Below are positions 1 through 8,857 of a DNA stretch of 64,000 bases, one piece after another. The notes beneath the pieces were generated by a model. That model was not told where the DNA came from and did not search any database. It was given only the letters and a program-made list of their open reading frames with translations. Position numbers and translations under genes: made by a program. Position 1 is the stretch's first letter. Each line of letters opens with the position of its first letter. The stretch comes from Polaromonas sp. (GTDB lineage: Bacteria; Pseudomonadota; Gammaproteobacteria; Burkholderiales; Burkholderiaceae_C): NCBI GenBank assembly GCA_013297865.1, contig JAAFIP010000002.1, forward strand, positions 124,001-188,000, read 5' to 3'.

Positions 1-607
1 TGAGCAAGATGACGAACTTCAGGCCGCGCTCCACCCGCGGGCGGATCACGTCCAGCAGGATGTCGTCCAGCTCGGTCAGGCCCAGGCGCGGGTCGCACAG
101 CAGCACCACGGCGGCCAGGTTTTCGCGGCTTTTGAGGTAGTTGGCCATCACCCGCTGCCAGCGCAGCTTGCTGTCTTTGGCCACGGCCGCATAGCCGTAG
201 CCGGGCAGGTCGGCCAGTATGGCGTCGGTGCTGCCTTGGCGGCCAATTGAAAACAGGTTGATGTGCTGTGTGCGGCCCGGGGTTTTGGAGGCGTAGGCCA
301 GCTGTTTTTGCTGTGCCAGGGTGTTGATGCAGGTGGATTTGCCCGCGTTGGAGCGCCCTACAAATGCGATCTCGGGCACTTCCAGCGCGGGCAGGTGGTG
401 CAGCTGGGCGGCCGTGGTCAAAAAGCGGGCGGTGTGCAGCCAGGCCATCGCTTCTTTGGCCTCGGTGCTGGCCTCGGCGGGTTTGGCGTAACTGGGCGCG
501 CTGCGGGTCAAAGCGGTGGCTTTGCCCTGCTGCGCGAGGGACACCGTCGAGCGGGCCTTGCTGCGCGGGCCCGGGTTGGTGGATTTTTTGGACGGTGAGG
601 TGGACAT
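1..607 (-). CDS. engB: EngB/YsxC ribosome-biogenesis GTPase, 3' end cut by window edge
   Basis: This gene runs off the left edge, so it is absent from the ORF track; I translated it from the reverse complement. About 202 codons are present, starting at the ATG whose complement is at 605-607. It has a P-loop GRSNAGKST near residues 84-92 and the G3 motif DLPGYG near 133-138, the pattern of the EngB (YihA/YsxC) TRAFAC GTPases that assist assembly of the 50S ribosomal subunit in the cytoplasm. The NKxD-type G4 motif should lie just past the edge. The first roughly 75 residues are basic and low-complexity, longer than in the E. coli protein, so a later start cannot be excluded. It is transcribed divergently from the cytochrome c gene. 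Confidence 0.93.
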   Translation of the reverse strand, partial: MSTSPSKKSTNPGPRSKARSTVSLAQQGKATALTRSAPSYAKPAEASTEAKEAMAWLHTARFLTTAAQLHHLPALEVPEIAFVGRSNAGKSTCINTLAQQKQLAYASKTPGRTQHINLFSIGRQGSTDAILADLPGYGYAAVAKDSKLRWQRVMANYLKSRENLAAVVLLCDPRLGLTELDDILLDVIRPRVERGLKFVILL

Positions 608-767
608 AAGGAGAGCGCTGGTGGAAGCGCCGTGCAGCGCAAAAGGACAAAGCCGTAACACCCTCCATTAGACGGGTTTTAGGCCTTGAAAATCGTGTGG
701 GAAGGGATTTCCCGCATGAAGCATTGTAAAATCAATAAGTTTTGCACATTGGATATTGTTACAAGCT

Positions 768-1439
768 ATGAAACTCATTGCCAGTTTATTGCTCACCGCC
801 TGCACGGTGGCAACCGCTTTTGCCTCGACAGCAACCGCACCCGCCGCGGCAGCATCTGCGCCCGCAGCGGCCCCTGCGGCCGCTGTGGCCAAAGCCGCCA
901 AGCCCGATTTGGCCAAAGGCGCTGAAAAATATACCGCTGTTTGCGCTGCCTGCCATGGTGCAGACGGCAATTCCGGCTCGCCAGAGAACCCCAAGCTCGC
1001 CGGCCAGCATCCGGAGTATCTGGTCAAGCAATTGCAGGAGTTCAAAGCAGGCAAGCGCAAGAATGCTGTGATGCAGGGCTTTGCCGCCACTTTGAGCGAT
1101 GAAGACATGCGCAACATCTCTTACTGGGCCACAGCGCAGAAGCAAAAACCCGGTTTCGCCAAAGACAAAGACCTGGTGGCACTGGGCGAGAAAATCTACA
1201 AAGGTGGCATTGCCGACCGCCAGATTGCGGCTTGCGCAGGCTGCCACAGCCCCACGGGCGCTGGCATTCCCTCGCAATACCCTCGCTTGGCCGGGCAGCA
1301 TGCAGACTATGTAGCCTCGTCACTGCGCGGCTACCGTGATGGTGCGCGCACCAACAACCTGCAGATGACGCAAGTGGCCTCCAAACTCAATGACCGCGAG
1401 ATCAAAGCCGTGGCAGACTACATCGCTGGCCTGCGCTAG
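768..1439 (+). CDS. Di-heme cytochrome c (c4-like), periplasmic
   Basis: The 223-residue protein has a Sec signal peptide (MKLIASLLLTACTVATAFA), then an Ala/Pro-rich linker, then two class I cytochrome c domains with haem-attachment motifs CAACH (about 59-63) and CAGCH (about 156-160). Two homologous domains on one chain are typical of the cytochrome c4 family, periplasmic electron carriers that commonly feed terminal oxidases; that role is inferred from the family. I chose the ATG at 768 rather than the track's TTG at 756 because the signal peptide begins there. The neighbouring resB and ccsA encode the machinery that attaches haem to such proteins. A strong terminator follows. Confidence 0.93.
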   Translation: MKLIASLLLTACTVATAFASTATAPAAAASAPAAAPAAAVAKAAKPDLAKGAEKYTAVCAACHGADGNSGSPENPKLAGQHPEYLVKQLQEFKAGKRKNAVMQGFAATLSDEDMRNISYWATAQKQKPGFAKDKDLVALGEKIYKGGIADRQIAACAGCHSPTGAGIPSQYPRLAGQHADYVASSLRGYRDGARTNNLQMTQVASKLNDREIKAVADYIAGLR

Positions 1440-1515
1440 TCGCAGCGATGGCCTGTTGCTGTCTGGGCAGCACAGCATGTGGTCAGGAACTTAACAGGGG
1501 CTTGAAACCCTAACC

Positions 1516-1548
1516 AAGGCGGGTTTTCCTCAGGAACCCCGCCTTTTT
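1516..1548 (+). terminator. Rho-independent terminator after the cytochrome c gene
   Basis: AAGGCGGG pairs with CCCGCCTT, an inner TTCCT pairs with AGGAA, and five T residues follow. It separates the cytochrome c gene from resB, so resB-ccsA probably has its own promoter in the short gap. Confidence 0.85.
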
Positions 1549-1575
1549 GCTTGGCAGTTTGAGACAATCACCACC

Positions 1576-3747
1576 ATGTCAGTGTCCACCCACGGCCTAC
1601 GGCTGAAAACCCCTTCGCATGCGCTGCGCGCCGCGGTGGAGCTGCTATCGTCCATGCGCTTTTCGATTTCGTTGCTCAGCGTCATCTGCATCGCCTCGGT
1701 GATTGGCACGGTACTCAAGCAGGGCGAGCCGCTGGGCAACTATGTCAACCAGTTCGGCCCGTTCTGGGCGGACGTGTTTGTGGCTGTGAGTTTGCCCACC
1801 GTTTACAGCGCCTGGTGGTTTCTGCTGATCCTGGCGTTTCTGGTGCTGTCCACCAGCCTGTGCATCGCACGCAATACGCCCAAAATTCTGGCTGATCTGA
1901 ATATCTACAAAGAAGGCATCCGTGAGCAAAGCCTCAAGGCCTTTGGCCACCGTGCAGAGGCCACACTGCATGAAAACGCCCAGCTTGCAGCCCAGCGCGT
2001 AGGCCACACCCTGGCGGCATCAGGCTGGAAGGTCAAGATACAAGAGCGCGCAGGCAACGCGGCGGCGGGCGTGCAGCCAGGTTGTATGGTGGCTGCCAAA
2101 GCAGGCTCTGCCAACAAGCTGGGTTATATCGCTGCCCACAGCGCCATCGTGATGGTGTGCATTGGCGGCTTGCTGGACGGAGACCTGTTTATCCGCATGC
2201 AGCAGTGGTTCAACGGCAAGTCAATCTACAGTGGCGGCGGCATGATTGCCGACATTGCCCCACAGCACCGCCTGAGCCCTGCCAACCCTGCCTTCCGCGG
2301 CAACCTGCTGGTGGCAGAGGGCGCACAGTCCTCCACTGCCATTCTCAACCAAAGTGGCGGGGTGTTGATCCAGGACCTGCCGTTTTCGATTGAGCTCAAA
2401 AAATTCATTGTCGAGCATTATTCCACCGGCATGCCCAAGCTGTTTGCCAGCGAGATCATCATCACCGACAAAGAGACGGGCGAGAAAATCCCAGCCCGCG
2501 TGGAGGTCAACCACCCCGCCAGCCATCGCGGGATCGAGATCTACCAGAGCAGCTTTGACGATGGCGGCTCCAGCGTCAAGCTGCGTGCGGTGCCGCTGGC
2601 CGCAGGGACCAAACCTTTTGATATCGAGGGCGTGATCGGCGGCCAGTCCAGCCTGACCAAGGGCGATGGCGCAGACAAGATGACGCTGGAGTACACCGCG
2701 CTGCGGGTGATTAACGTCGAGAATTTTGGCAAGGGCGGCGATGGCTCGGCGGTTGATGTACGCAAAGTGGACCTGCGCGAGTCGTTTGACAAAACCCTGG
2801 GCGCAGCCAACAAAATCAAGACCACCAAAGAACTGCGCAATATCGGCCCCAGCATCACCTACAAGCTGCGCGACGCCGCGGGCCAGGCCACCGAGTTCCA
2901 CAACTACATGCTGCCTGTGGTGCTGGACAAAAACGACAAAGGCGAAGGCCTGCCCGTGTACCTGCTGGGCATGCGCAAGCAGCCGGGTGAGCCGTTCAGC
3001 TACCTGCGCGTGCCCGCAGACGACAAGGGCGAGATGGACGGCTTCGCGCGCCTGCGCGCAGCCCTGGCCGACCCGGAGCTGCGTGCCAAAGCCGTACAGC
3101 GCTATGTAGCGCTGGCGGTAGAGCCGGGCAAAAAAGAACTGGCCGAGCAACTGAGTCTGTCAGCCACGCGTGCTCTGGCACTGTTTGCAGGCAACGAAAC
3201 CATCAAGGACCAGAAAGTCGCTGGCCTGCAGGCCGTGTCGCAGTTCATGGAAGCCAGCGTGCCAGAGGCAGAGCGCGGCCGCGCTGGCGAAGTGCTGGTG
3301 CGCATTTTGAATGGCTGTATTTTCGAGTTGCTGCAGATCAGCCGTGAGCAGGCGGGCCTCAAGCCATTGCAGCCCGATGACAGCACCCAGGCATTCATGT
3401 CGCAGGCAGTGCTCTCGCTGTCTGACGCATTTTTCTATCCTGCGCCCATGGCCTTTGCGCTCAAGGACTTCACGCAGGTGCAAGCCAGTGTGTTCCAGGT
3501 GGCGCGCGCGCCTGGCAAATGGATTGTGTACATCGGCTGCCTGTTTTTGATCATCGGCGTGTTTGCCATGCTGTATGTGCGTGAGCGCAGACTCTGGGTG
3601 TGGGTGACGGCCACGGGTGACAGCACAGCCACCGCGCAGATGACGCTGTCGACCAACCGCAAGACGATGGATGGCGATAAAGAATTTGAACTGTTGAAAA
3701 CCAAATTGCTGGGGCTGAACCCCACCCGGCAGACGCAAGAAGGCTGA
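1576..3747 (+). CDS. resB: ResB/Ccs1-type cytochrome c biogenesis protein
   Basis: This 723-residue membrane protein has N-terminal hydrophobic segments near residues 30-50 and 70-95, another near 185-205, a long periplasmic region, and a last transmembrane helix near the C-terminus. This is the ResB/Ccs1 layout of the System II haem-attachment apparatus. Together with CcsA/ResC it moves haem across the inner membrane and ligates it to CXXCH apocytochromes. It precedes ccsA with only 3 nt between them and follows a di-heme cytochrome c that is a likely client. Start is the ATG at 1576, 27 nt after the upstream terminator. Confidence 0.93.
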   Translation: MSVSTHGLRLKTPSHALRAAVELLSSMRFSISLLSVICIASVIGTVLKQGEPLGNYVNQFGPFWADVFVAVSLPTVYSAWWFLLILAFLVLSTSLCIARNTPKILADLNIYKEGIREQSLKAFGHRAEATLHENAQLAAQRVGHTLAASGWKVKIQERAGNAAAGVQPGCMVAAKAGSANKLGYIAAHSAIVMVCIGGLLDGDLFIRMQQWFNGKSIYSGGGMIADIAPQHRLSPANPAFRGNLLVAEGAQSSTAILNQSGGVLIQDLPFSIELKKFIVEHYSTGMPKLFASEIIITDKETGEKIPARVEVNHPASHRGIEIYQSSFDDGGSSVKLRAVPLAAGTKPFDIEGVIGGQSSLTKGDGADKMTLEYTALRVINVENFGKGGDGSAVDVRKVDLRESFDKTLGAANKIKTTKELRNIGPSITYKLRDAAGQATEFHNYMLPVVLDKNDKGEGLPVYLLGMRKQPGEPFSYLRVPADDKGEMDGFARLRAALADPELRAKAVQRYVALAVEPGKKELAEQLSLSATRALALFAGNETIKDQKVAGLQAVSQFMEASVPEAERGRAGEVLVRILNGCIFELLQISREQAGLKPLQPDDSTQAFMSQAVLSLSDAFFYPAPMAFALKDFTQVQASVFQVARAPGKWIVYIGCLFLIIGVFAMLYVRERRLWVWVTATGDSTATAQMTLSTNRKTMDGDKEFELLKTKLLGLNPTRQTQEG

Positions 3748-3750
3748 CGT

Positions 3751-5109
3751 ATGAACACTGCAACCACGACGGTGAGCGGCAAGGCCACCACTTCCACCAT
3801 CACCTTGAATGAAGGGTATTTCAGCAAGCGCAGCACCATGGACTGGGTGTTTGTGCTGCTGGTGCTGCTGGGCGTGGGCTACGCGTTCATGCGCCACAGC
3901 GCGTCGATGGATTTTTATGACAAGTCAATCTTAGTGGGCCTGGTGCCTGCCGTGGTCTGGCTGGGCTGGTTCTGGCGGCCGCTGCGCAACCTGATGATGG
4001 TGGTGGCCTTTTTTGCATTGCTGGGCATCAGCTCCTACCAGGGCAATCTGGCACGTGCAGAGACGGTTTTCTGGCTTAAATATTTTCTCTCCAGCCAGTC
4101 TGCCATCTTGTGGATGAGTGTGCTGTTCTTCATGAGCACCATTTTCTACTGGCTGGGCATGTTTTCTACCAAGCAGAGCGAAGCGATGGAGTCTCTGGGC
4201 AGCAAAATTGCATGGGCAGCAGTGACGATGGCGCTGATCGGCACCATGGTGCGCTGGCACGAGAGCCATTTGCTTGGTCCCGACATTGGCCACATTCCTG
4301 TGAGCAATCTGTACGAAGTGTTTGTGCTGTTTTGCTGGATGACCACTGCGTTCTATCTGTACTACGAAGCGCAGTACGGTACCAAGGCGCTGGGCGCAAT
4401 GGTGATGCTGGTGGTAAGCGCAGCGGTAGGATTTTTGCTGTGGTACACCCTGGTGCGCGAGGCGCATGAGATCCAGCCCCTGGTGCCCGCCCTCAAAAGC
4501 TGGTGGATGAAGCTGCATGTGCCTGCCAACTTCATTGGCTACGGCACGTTTGCCTTGGCGGCCATGGTGGCCTTTGCCTATCTGATCAAACAGCAGGCTA
4601 ACGAAACACGCTGGTTCAAGCTCACACCGCTGTGGATGCTGGGCATCGTGCTGTGCTTTTTGCCGATTGTGTTTCGCTCTTCTTCGGCATCGGGCGCGGC
4701 AGGTGGCTCCAACTACTGGCTGGTCTACTCGGGCATTTCTGCCCTTATCGTGGGCGGCATTTTGCTGGGCCGCAAGCGCATCGCAGCGCGTCTGCCCAGC
4801 TACGACATCCTGGACGATGTGATGTACAAATCCATCGCAGTAGGCTTTGCCTTTTTCACCATCGCCACCGTGCTGGGCGCGTTGTGGGCGGCCGAGGCCT
4901 GGGGTGGCTACTGGAGCTGGGACCCCAAGGAAACCTGGGCCCTGATCGTCTGGCTCAACTACGCCGCCTGGCTGCACATGCGCCTGATGAAAGGCCTGCG
5001 CGGCACAGTAGCAGCATGGTGGGCACTGGCGGGACTGGCAGTGACGACCTTTGCGTTTTTAGGTGTGAATATGTTTTTGAGCGGATTGCATAGTTACGGA
5101 ACTTTGTAG
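3751..5109 (+). CDS. ccsA: CcsA/ResC-type cytochrome c biogenesis haem handling protein
   Basis: This 452-residue polytopic membrane protein carries the tryptophan-rich WWD signature WGGYWSWDPKE near residues 384-394, which binds haem in the CcsA/CcmC/CcmF (HHP) superfamily, with conserved histidines in neighbouring segments (for example WLHMR). It works with ResB to present haem to apocytochromes at the outer face of the inner membrane. It begins 3 nt after resB and is almost certainly co-transcribed with it. The first 30 or so residues are Thr/Ser-rich and poorly hydrophobic, which is common in Burkholderiales homologues. Confidence 0.94.
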   Translation: MNTATTTVSGKATTSTITLNEGYFSKRSTMDWVFVLLVLLGVGYAFMRHSASMDFYDKSILVGLVPAVVWLGWFWRPLRNLMMVVAFFALLGISSYQGNLARAETVFWLKYFLSSQSAILWMSVLFFMSTIFYWLGMFSTKQSEAMESLGSKIAWAAVTMALIGTMVRWHESHLLGPDIGHIPVSNLYEVFVLFCWMTTAFYLYYEAQYGTKALGAMVMLVVSAAVGFLLWYTLVREAHEIQPLVPALKSWWMKLHVPANFIGYGTFALAAMVAFAYLIKQQANETRWFKLTPLWMLGIVLCFLPIVFRSSSASGAAGGSNYWLVYSGISALIVGGILLGRKRIAARLPSYDILDDVMYKSIAVGFAFFTIATVLGALWAAEAWGGYWSWDPKETWALIVWLNYAAWLHMRLMKGLRGTVAAWWALAGLAVTTFAFLGVNMFLSGLHSYGTL

Positions 5110-5127
5110 GACTTGGGTATTTGATAA

Positions 5128-5190
5128 CTAAGGCCGGAGACCTAAGGCCGGAGACCTAAGGCCGGAGACCGGAGACCGGGGACCGGGGAC
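5128..5190. repeat. Heptanucleotide tandem array (9 units)
   Basis: Nine consecutive 7-mers built from CTAAGGC, CGGAGAC and CGGGGAC. The first six alternate CTAAGGC/CGGAGAC, giving a perfect 14-bp period, and the last three are CGGAGAC, CGGGGAC, CGGGGAC. The array directly abuts the inverted-repeat element that follows. Confidence 0.9.
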
Positions 5191-5191
5191 A

Positions 5192-5381
5192 GGACGCGAA
5201 GGGCGCGAAGGTTTCGCGAAGGACGCGAAAAAGAATACCAAATAGGATTGGTAAAACGCTTTAGTTCGTGAGCAAGAAAACTGAAGAATTAATTCATTTT
5301 GAAAAGTATTTTGTATCTGTCTTTTGTATTTATTTTTATATTTTTTGCGTCTTTCGCGCAACCTTAGCGTCCTTCGCGTCC
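5192..5381. mobile_element. MITE-like element, 190 bp with 41-bp terminal inverted repeats
   Basis: The left end 5192-5232 and the reverse complement of 5341-5381 match at 36 of 41 positions by my alignment, without gaps. The arms are made of CGCGAAGG-type units, for example an exact CGCGAAGGACGC at 5215-5226 against GCGTCCTTCGCG at 5367-5378. The interior of about 108 bp is very AT-rich and has no credible gene. A non-coding segment with long terminal inverted repeats fits a MITE-like or hairpin-forming intergenic repeat. It fills most of the 389-bp gap between ccsA and msrP; the rest holds the two heptamer arrays and the msrP ribosome-binding site. Confidence 0.7.
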
Positions 5382-5402
5382 GGTATTCGGTATTTGGTAT
5401 TC
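5382..5402. repeat. Second heptanucleotide array: GGTATTC/GGTATTT/GGTATTC
   Basis: Three 7-mers directly abut the right end of the inverted-repeat element. The 12-mer TATTTGGTATTC inside the array also has an exact inverted copy, GAATACCAAATA, at 5233-5244, just inside the left arm. Confidence 0.8.
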
Positions 5403-5498
5403 GCCCTGCAGCCAAAGAATCCAGACAGAGCCAGCCAACGTACCACACTGTAAGAACGTTAAGTTTCCAGCGACTGACAATCGAATAAGGAGTTTTCC

Positions 5499-6494
5499 AT
5501 GTTGATTCAGACTTTCAAAGATGGCTTCAATCACCGCGTTTCCAGCGAGATCACTTCGCGTGGGGCGTATGAAGGACGGCGTGACATGCTCAAGCTGTTG
5601 GCTACTGGTGCAGCCGGTGTCACGCTGGCAGGCTGGGCGGCGCGCGATGCGCGGGCCAATATGGGTGGCGGCAAGCTGCCTGCCCTGGTGGGCGCGAAGT
5701 CGCAGGTGTCCGGCGCCGTAGTGATGGAGAAAGTCACCGATTACAAAGACGCTAGCACTTACAACAACTACTACGAGTTCGGTACCGACAAGGCAGACCC
5801 GGCAAGAACCGCCCACACCCTGCAAACCAAGCCCTGGACCGTCGAGATTGAAGGTCTGGTGAAAAAGCCTGCCAAATACACTCTGGAAGACCTTATCAAG
5901 CTCAGCGCCCAGGAAGAGCGTATTTACCGCTTGCGCTGCGTGGAGGGCTGGTCCATGGTGATTCCGTGGGTGGGTTATTCGCTCAGTGAGCTGATCAAAA
6001 AAGTCGAGCCTCTGGGCAATGCCAAGTATGTGGAATTTTTCACCCAGGCCGACAAAAAAACTATGCCCGGCCTGAGCGGCAGTTCGCTGGACTGGCCGTA
6101 TGTGGAGGCCTTGCGCATGGACGAGGCGATGCACCCGCTGGCACTGCTGACGTTCGGCATGTATGGTGAAGTGTTGCCCAACCAGAACGGCGCCCCGGTG
6201 CGCATGGTGCTGCCGTGGAAGTATGGTTTCAAGAGCGGCAAGTCGATTGTCAAAATCCGCTTCACCGACAAAGAGCCCAAAACCGCATGGAACAAGGCCG
6301 CCCCGCAGGAGTATGGCTTTTTCAGCAATGTGAACCCCAATGTAGACCATCCGCGCTGGAGCCAGGCTACAGAGCGCCGCATCGGTGAAGAGGGCGGTGT
6401 ATTTGCCAAAAAGCGCAAGACCCTGATGTTCAACGGCTATGAGCAGCAGGTGGCGTCTCTGTACACAGGCATGGACCTCAAGAAGTTTTACTGA
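5499..6494 (+). CDS. msrP: MsrP, periplasmic molybdopterin methionine sulfoxide reductase
   Basis: This 331-residue protein has a twin-arginine leader ([14 protein letters not shown] near 27-40) and the sulfite-oxidase-like molybdopterin fold, with the molybdenum-ligating Cys in LRCVEGW (about C147). It belongs to the MsrP/YedY family, which reduces methionine sulfoxide in oxidised periplasmic proteins and is exported folded by Tat. A clear AAGGAG lies upstream of the ATG at 5499. It is followed 11 nt later by msrQ, its membrane haem partner, so the two form an operon. Cytochrome and quinol redox genes lie just upstream. Confidence 0.95.
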   Translation: MLIQTFKDGFNHRVSSEITSRGAYEGRRDMLKLLATGAAGVTLAGWAARDARANMGGGKLPALVGAKSQVSGAVVMEKVTDYKDASTYNNYYEFGTDKADPARTAHTLQTKPWTVEIEGLVKKPAKYTLEDLIKLSAQEERIYRLRCVEGWSMVIPWVGYSLSELIKKVEPLGNAKYVEFFTQADKKTMPGLSGSSLDWPYVEALRMDEAMHPLALLTFGMYGEVLPNQNGAPVRMVLPWKYGFKSGKSIVKIRFTDKEPKTAWNKAAPQEYGFFSNVNPNVDHPRWSQATERRIGEEGGVFAKKRKTLMFNGYEQQVASLYTGMDLKKFY

Positions 6495-6505
6495 GTATCC
6501 GTGTG

Positions 6506-7117
6506 ATGGTGTTGAATCGTGCGTTGCTGCTGCAGCCAGCGGCCAAGGGGCTGCTGTTTGCTGTGTGCCTGCTGCCCTTTGCCTGGCTGGTGTATGGTGT
6601 GATCACCAATAACCTGGGGGCCAACCCGGCAGAATATCTGGTGCGCTCCACGGGGGACTGGACGCTGCGTTTTCTGTGCATTGTGCTGGCTGTGACTCCG
6701 CTGCGCGTGATCACCTCCACCCCTCAGCTGGCGCGTTTTCGCCGCATGCTGGGCTTGTTTGTGTACTTCTACGTCACGCTGCATTTGCTGAGCTATGCGT
6801 GGTTCGACATGGGCTTTGACTTGGGCGACATTGCCAAGGACATCATCAAGCGGCCCTTCATTCTGGTAGGCTTCTCAGCGTTTGTGCTGCTCACGCCTTT
6901 GGCAGCCACCTCGTTCAATCGCGCCATCAAGGCGCTGGGCGCCAAGCGCTGGCAGCTGCTGCACAAGCTGGTCTACGCGATTGCGGGTCTGGGCGTTTTG
7001 CATTTTTTCTGGATGCGCGCAGGCAAAAATGATTTCAACGAGGTATTTGTCTACGCGGCGATCCTCAGCGCACTGCTGGGCTGGCGCGCAATGCAGTATG
7101 TGCGCAAGAAAAAATAG
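6506..7117 (+). CDS. msrQ: MsrQ, haem b membrane subunit of MsrPQ
   Basis: A roughly 203-residue integral membrane protein with about six hydrophobic segments and histidines suited to haem b ligation (for example LHLLSY, LLHKLVY, LHFFW). It matches MsrQ/YedZ, the ferric-reductase-like protein that passes quinol electrons to MsrP. The context immediately after msrP is diagnostic. The track starts at GTG 6503 and an ATG follows at 6506; I use the ATG, and either is possible. Confidence 0.93.
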   Translation: MVLNRALLLQPAAKGLLFAVCLLPFAWLVYGVITNNLGANPAEYLVRSTGDWTLRFLCIVLAVTPLRVITSTPQLARFRRMLGLFVYFYVTLHLLSYAWFDMGFDLGDIAKDIIKRPFILVGFSAFVLLTPLAATSFNRAIKALGAKRWQLLHKLVYAIAGLGVLHFFWMRAGKNDFNEVFVYAAILSALLGWRAMQYVRKKK

Positions 7118-7137
7118 ATTTTTAACAGTGTTTTAGT

Positions 7138-7184
7138 GCTCCAGCCCAATAGAATATCGCGGGAGCAGCTATTAATTAAATAGC
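7138..7184 (+). repeat. 47-bp dispersed repeat, copy A (intergenic)
   Basis: Contains the core CCCAATAGAATATCGCGGGA followed by GCAGCTATT, with hairpin GCTATT-aatta-AATAGC at 7168-7184. It lies in the msrQ-mraZ gap. Seven other copies are listed in this table. Strand is given for the orientation that reads CCCAATAG...CGGGAGCAGCTAT. Confidence 0.9.
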
Positions 7185-7283
7185 AAAACTGGTATTAATT
7201 CACATTGTGTGGCGCCATCGGCTGCGCTGCCTCAAAAGCCCTATCTGGATGAATTTTTTTCCAATTCACCTTCAGATTGCGCG

Positions 7284-7370
7284 CTAAGTCTTTGGTTTGC
7301 AAGGACTTTTTTGCATCGACCTGTGTGCAAAAACAGGTCTAAGTCTTTGATTTCATTGAACTTTTTTACA
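7284..7370 (+). repeat. Direct repeat (55-bp period) with an internal hairpin upstream of mraZ
   Basis: Two imperfect roughly 31-bp units start at 7284 and 7339. Both begin CTAAGTCTTTG(G/A)TTT and contain ACTTTTTT followed by (G/A)CA. Between them is a perfect 7-bp stem GACCTGT (7318-7324)/ACAGGTC (7333-7339). No open reading frame of note is present. The rest of the 361-bp msrQ-mraZ gap holds repeat copy A and the putative MraZ operator. Confidence 0.6.
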
Positions 7371-7385
7371 GTTAAGCCCTTGTAA

Positions 7386-7430
7386 GTGCATAGATTCCTG
7401 CTACAGTGGTAAATAGTGCAAAAAAGTGGA
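7386..7430 (+). promoter_or_regulatory. Candidate MraZ-binding boxes upstream of mraZ
   Basis: GTG-initiated boxes recur in exact 10-bp phase: GTGGT at 7406, GTGCA at 7416, GTGGA at 7426, with one more GTGCA at 7386. In E. coli, MraZ represses the dcw promoter by binding TGGGN repeats separated by 5 nt, that is, a 10-bp period. Spacing and position fit, but the sequences are degenerate, so this is inference. Confidence 0.4.
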
Positions 7431-7478
7431 TATTTTTATCCACACAGCACGATATTCAGCAGTATTTGACGATTAACC

Positions 7479-7907
7479 ATGTTCCAAGGCGCTTCCGCAC
7501 TCGCTCTCGATGCCAAAGGCAGACTCTCGGTACCCACGCGGCACCGCGAGGTGCTGAGCGCGACAGCCAATGGGCAGCTGACCATCACCCGCCACCCCGA
7601 TGGCTGCCTGATGATTTTTCCGCGCCCTGAATGGGAAAAGTTTCGCGAGCGCATCGCCCAGGTGCCGATGTCTGCGCAGTGGGTCAAGCGGGTGTTCTTG
7701 GGCAACGCGATGGATGTGGAGATGGATGGCACAGGGCGCATACTGATCTCGCCGGAGCTGCGTGCAGCCGCCGGTATCAGCAAGGACACCGTGATGCTCG
7801 GGCTGGGTAGTTATTTTGAGCTGTGGGACAAAGCCACCCACGATGCCAAGGAGGCGCAGGCACTGGCCAGTGAAGTGCCCGAGGCATTCAGGGACTTCTC
7901 GTTTTAA
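7479..7907 (+). CDS. mraZ: MraZ transcriptional regulator of the dcw cluster
   Basis: A 142-residue protein with two SpoVT/AbrB-type domains and the family signatures [17 protein letters not shown] (N-terminal half) and [16 protein letters not shown] (C-terminal half). MraZ is the first gene of most dcw clusters and acts as a DNA-binding autorepressor of the cluster. The ATG at 7479 gives the usual family length. The upstream region contains 10-bp phased GTG boxes that may be its operator. rsmH follows after 11 nt. Confidence 0.96.
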   Translation: MFQGASALALDAKGRLSVPTRHREVLSATANGQLTITRHPDGCLMIFPRPEWEKFRERIAQVPMSAQWVKRVFLGNAMDVEMDGTGRILISPELRAAAGISKDTVMLGLGSYFELWDKATHDAKEAQALASEVPEAFRDFSF

Positions 7908-7918
7908 CAAGGCACCCG

Positions 7919-8857
7919 GTGGACACAGTATGGCAACACACCACCGTCTTGTTGAACGAAGCAGTCGACGCGCTCATCACCACACAAGACGGTCACTATA
8001 TCGACGCCACCTTCGGGCGCGGCGGGCACTCGCGCCTGATCCTCTCGCGCCTGGGCGCGCAGGGCAGCCTGACAGCGTTCGACAAGGACACCGAGGCCAT
8101 GGCCGAGGCGCAGACCATTTCAGACAGCCGCTTTGCCATCCGCCACGAGGCTTTCTCTGCCATCAGCGATCTGCCAGCGCGCAGCGCGCAGGGCGTGCTG
8201 ATGGACCTGGGTATCAGCAGCCCGCAGATCGACAACCCGGCGCGGGGCTTTTCGTTCCGCGGCGACGGTCCGCTGGACATGCGCATGGATACCACCCGGG
8301 GCCAGAGCGTGGCGCAGTGGCTGGAGACAGCGCAGGAAACCCATATCGAGGAGGTGATTCGTGACTATGGCGAAGAACGGTTTGCTCGGGCCATTGCAAA
8401 GGCGATTGTTACGCGCCGACAGGAACGGGGCCCGGTTCGAACCACCCTTGAGCTGGCCAGCCTCGTGGCTGGCGCGGTCAAAACCCGCGAGCCGGGCCAG
8501 AACCCTGCAACGCGCACATTTCAGGCTTTTCGGATTTTCATCAACGCCGAGCTTGAAGAGCTCGAACGTGCGCTAGAGGCCAGTCTTGAACTACTTGCAC
8601 CTGGAGGCCGTTTGGTGGTGATCAGTTTCCACAGTCTGGAAGACCGCATCGTCAAGCAATTCATCGCCCGCCATGCGCGCGAGGAGGTAGACCGCCGCTC
8701 GCCCGCCTGGATGCTGTCCAAGGCGCCTGCCATGAAGCTGGAGGCGCTGGGGCGCACCAAGCCATCCGAGGTTGAAGTCAAGGCCAACCCGCGCGCACGC
8801 AGCGCGGTGATGCGTGTGGCGCAGCGCACCGAAGTCGGCGCGCAAGGGGGCATGTGA
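7919..8857 (+). CDS. rsmH: RsmH, 16S rRNA m4C1402 N4-methyltransferase
   Basis: This 312-residue protein has the SAM-binding motif ATFGRGGHS near residues 30-38 and the conserved C-terminal stretch [17 protein letters not shown]. RsmH (MraW) methylates N4 of C1402 in the decoding centre of 16S rRNA. The start is GTG at 7919, required because the conserved N-terminal [13 protein letters not shown] begins four residues later. Its TGA overlaps the ftsL ATG by one base. Confidence 0.96.
   Translation: MDTVWQHTTVLLNEAVDALITTQDGHYIDATFGRGGHSRLILSRLGAQGSLTAFDKDTEAMAEAQTISDSRFAIRHEAFSAISDLPARSAQGVLMDLGISSPQIDNPARGFSFRGDGPLDMRMDTTRGQSVAQWLETAQETHIEEVIRDYGEERFARAIAKAIVTRRQERGPVRTTLELASLVAGAVKTREPGQNPATRTFQAFRIFINAELEELERALEASLELLAPGGRLVVISFHSLEDRIVKQFIARHAREEVDRRSPAWMLSKAPAMKLEALGRTKPSEVEVKANPRARSAVMRVAQRTEVGAQGGM

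Noticed and set aside
2221-3150. 309-aa minus-strand ORF inside resB
   Set aside because: Shadow frame; resB is continuous and has the expected topology.
5128-5402. Heptamer arrays considered as a CRISPR or minisatellite locus
   Set aside because: Units are only 7 bp with no spacers and no cas genes nearby, so not CRISPR; kept as short tandem repeats beside an inverted-repeat element.
5128-5448. 106-aa minus-strand ORF over the ccsA-msrP gap
   Set aside because: Its translation comes from the heptamer array and inverted repeats (repetitive RTRRTLRLRE and PVPGPRSPVSG-like runs); no ribosome-binding site and no protein-like composition.
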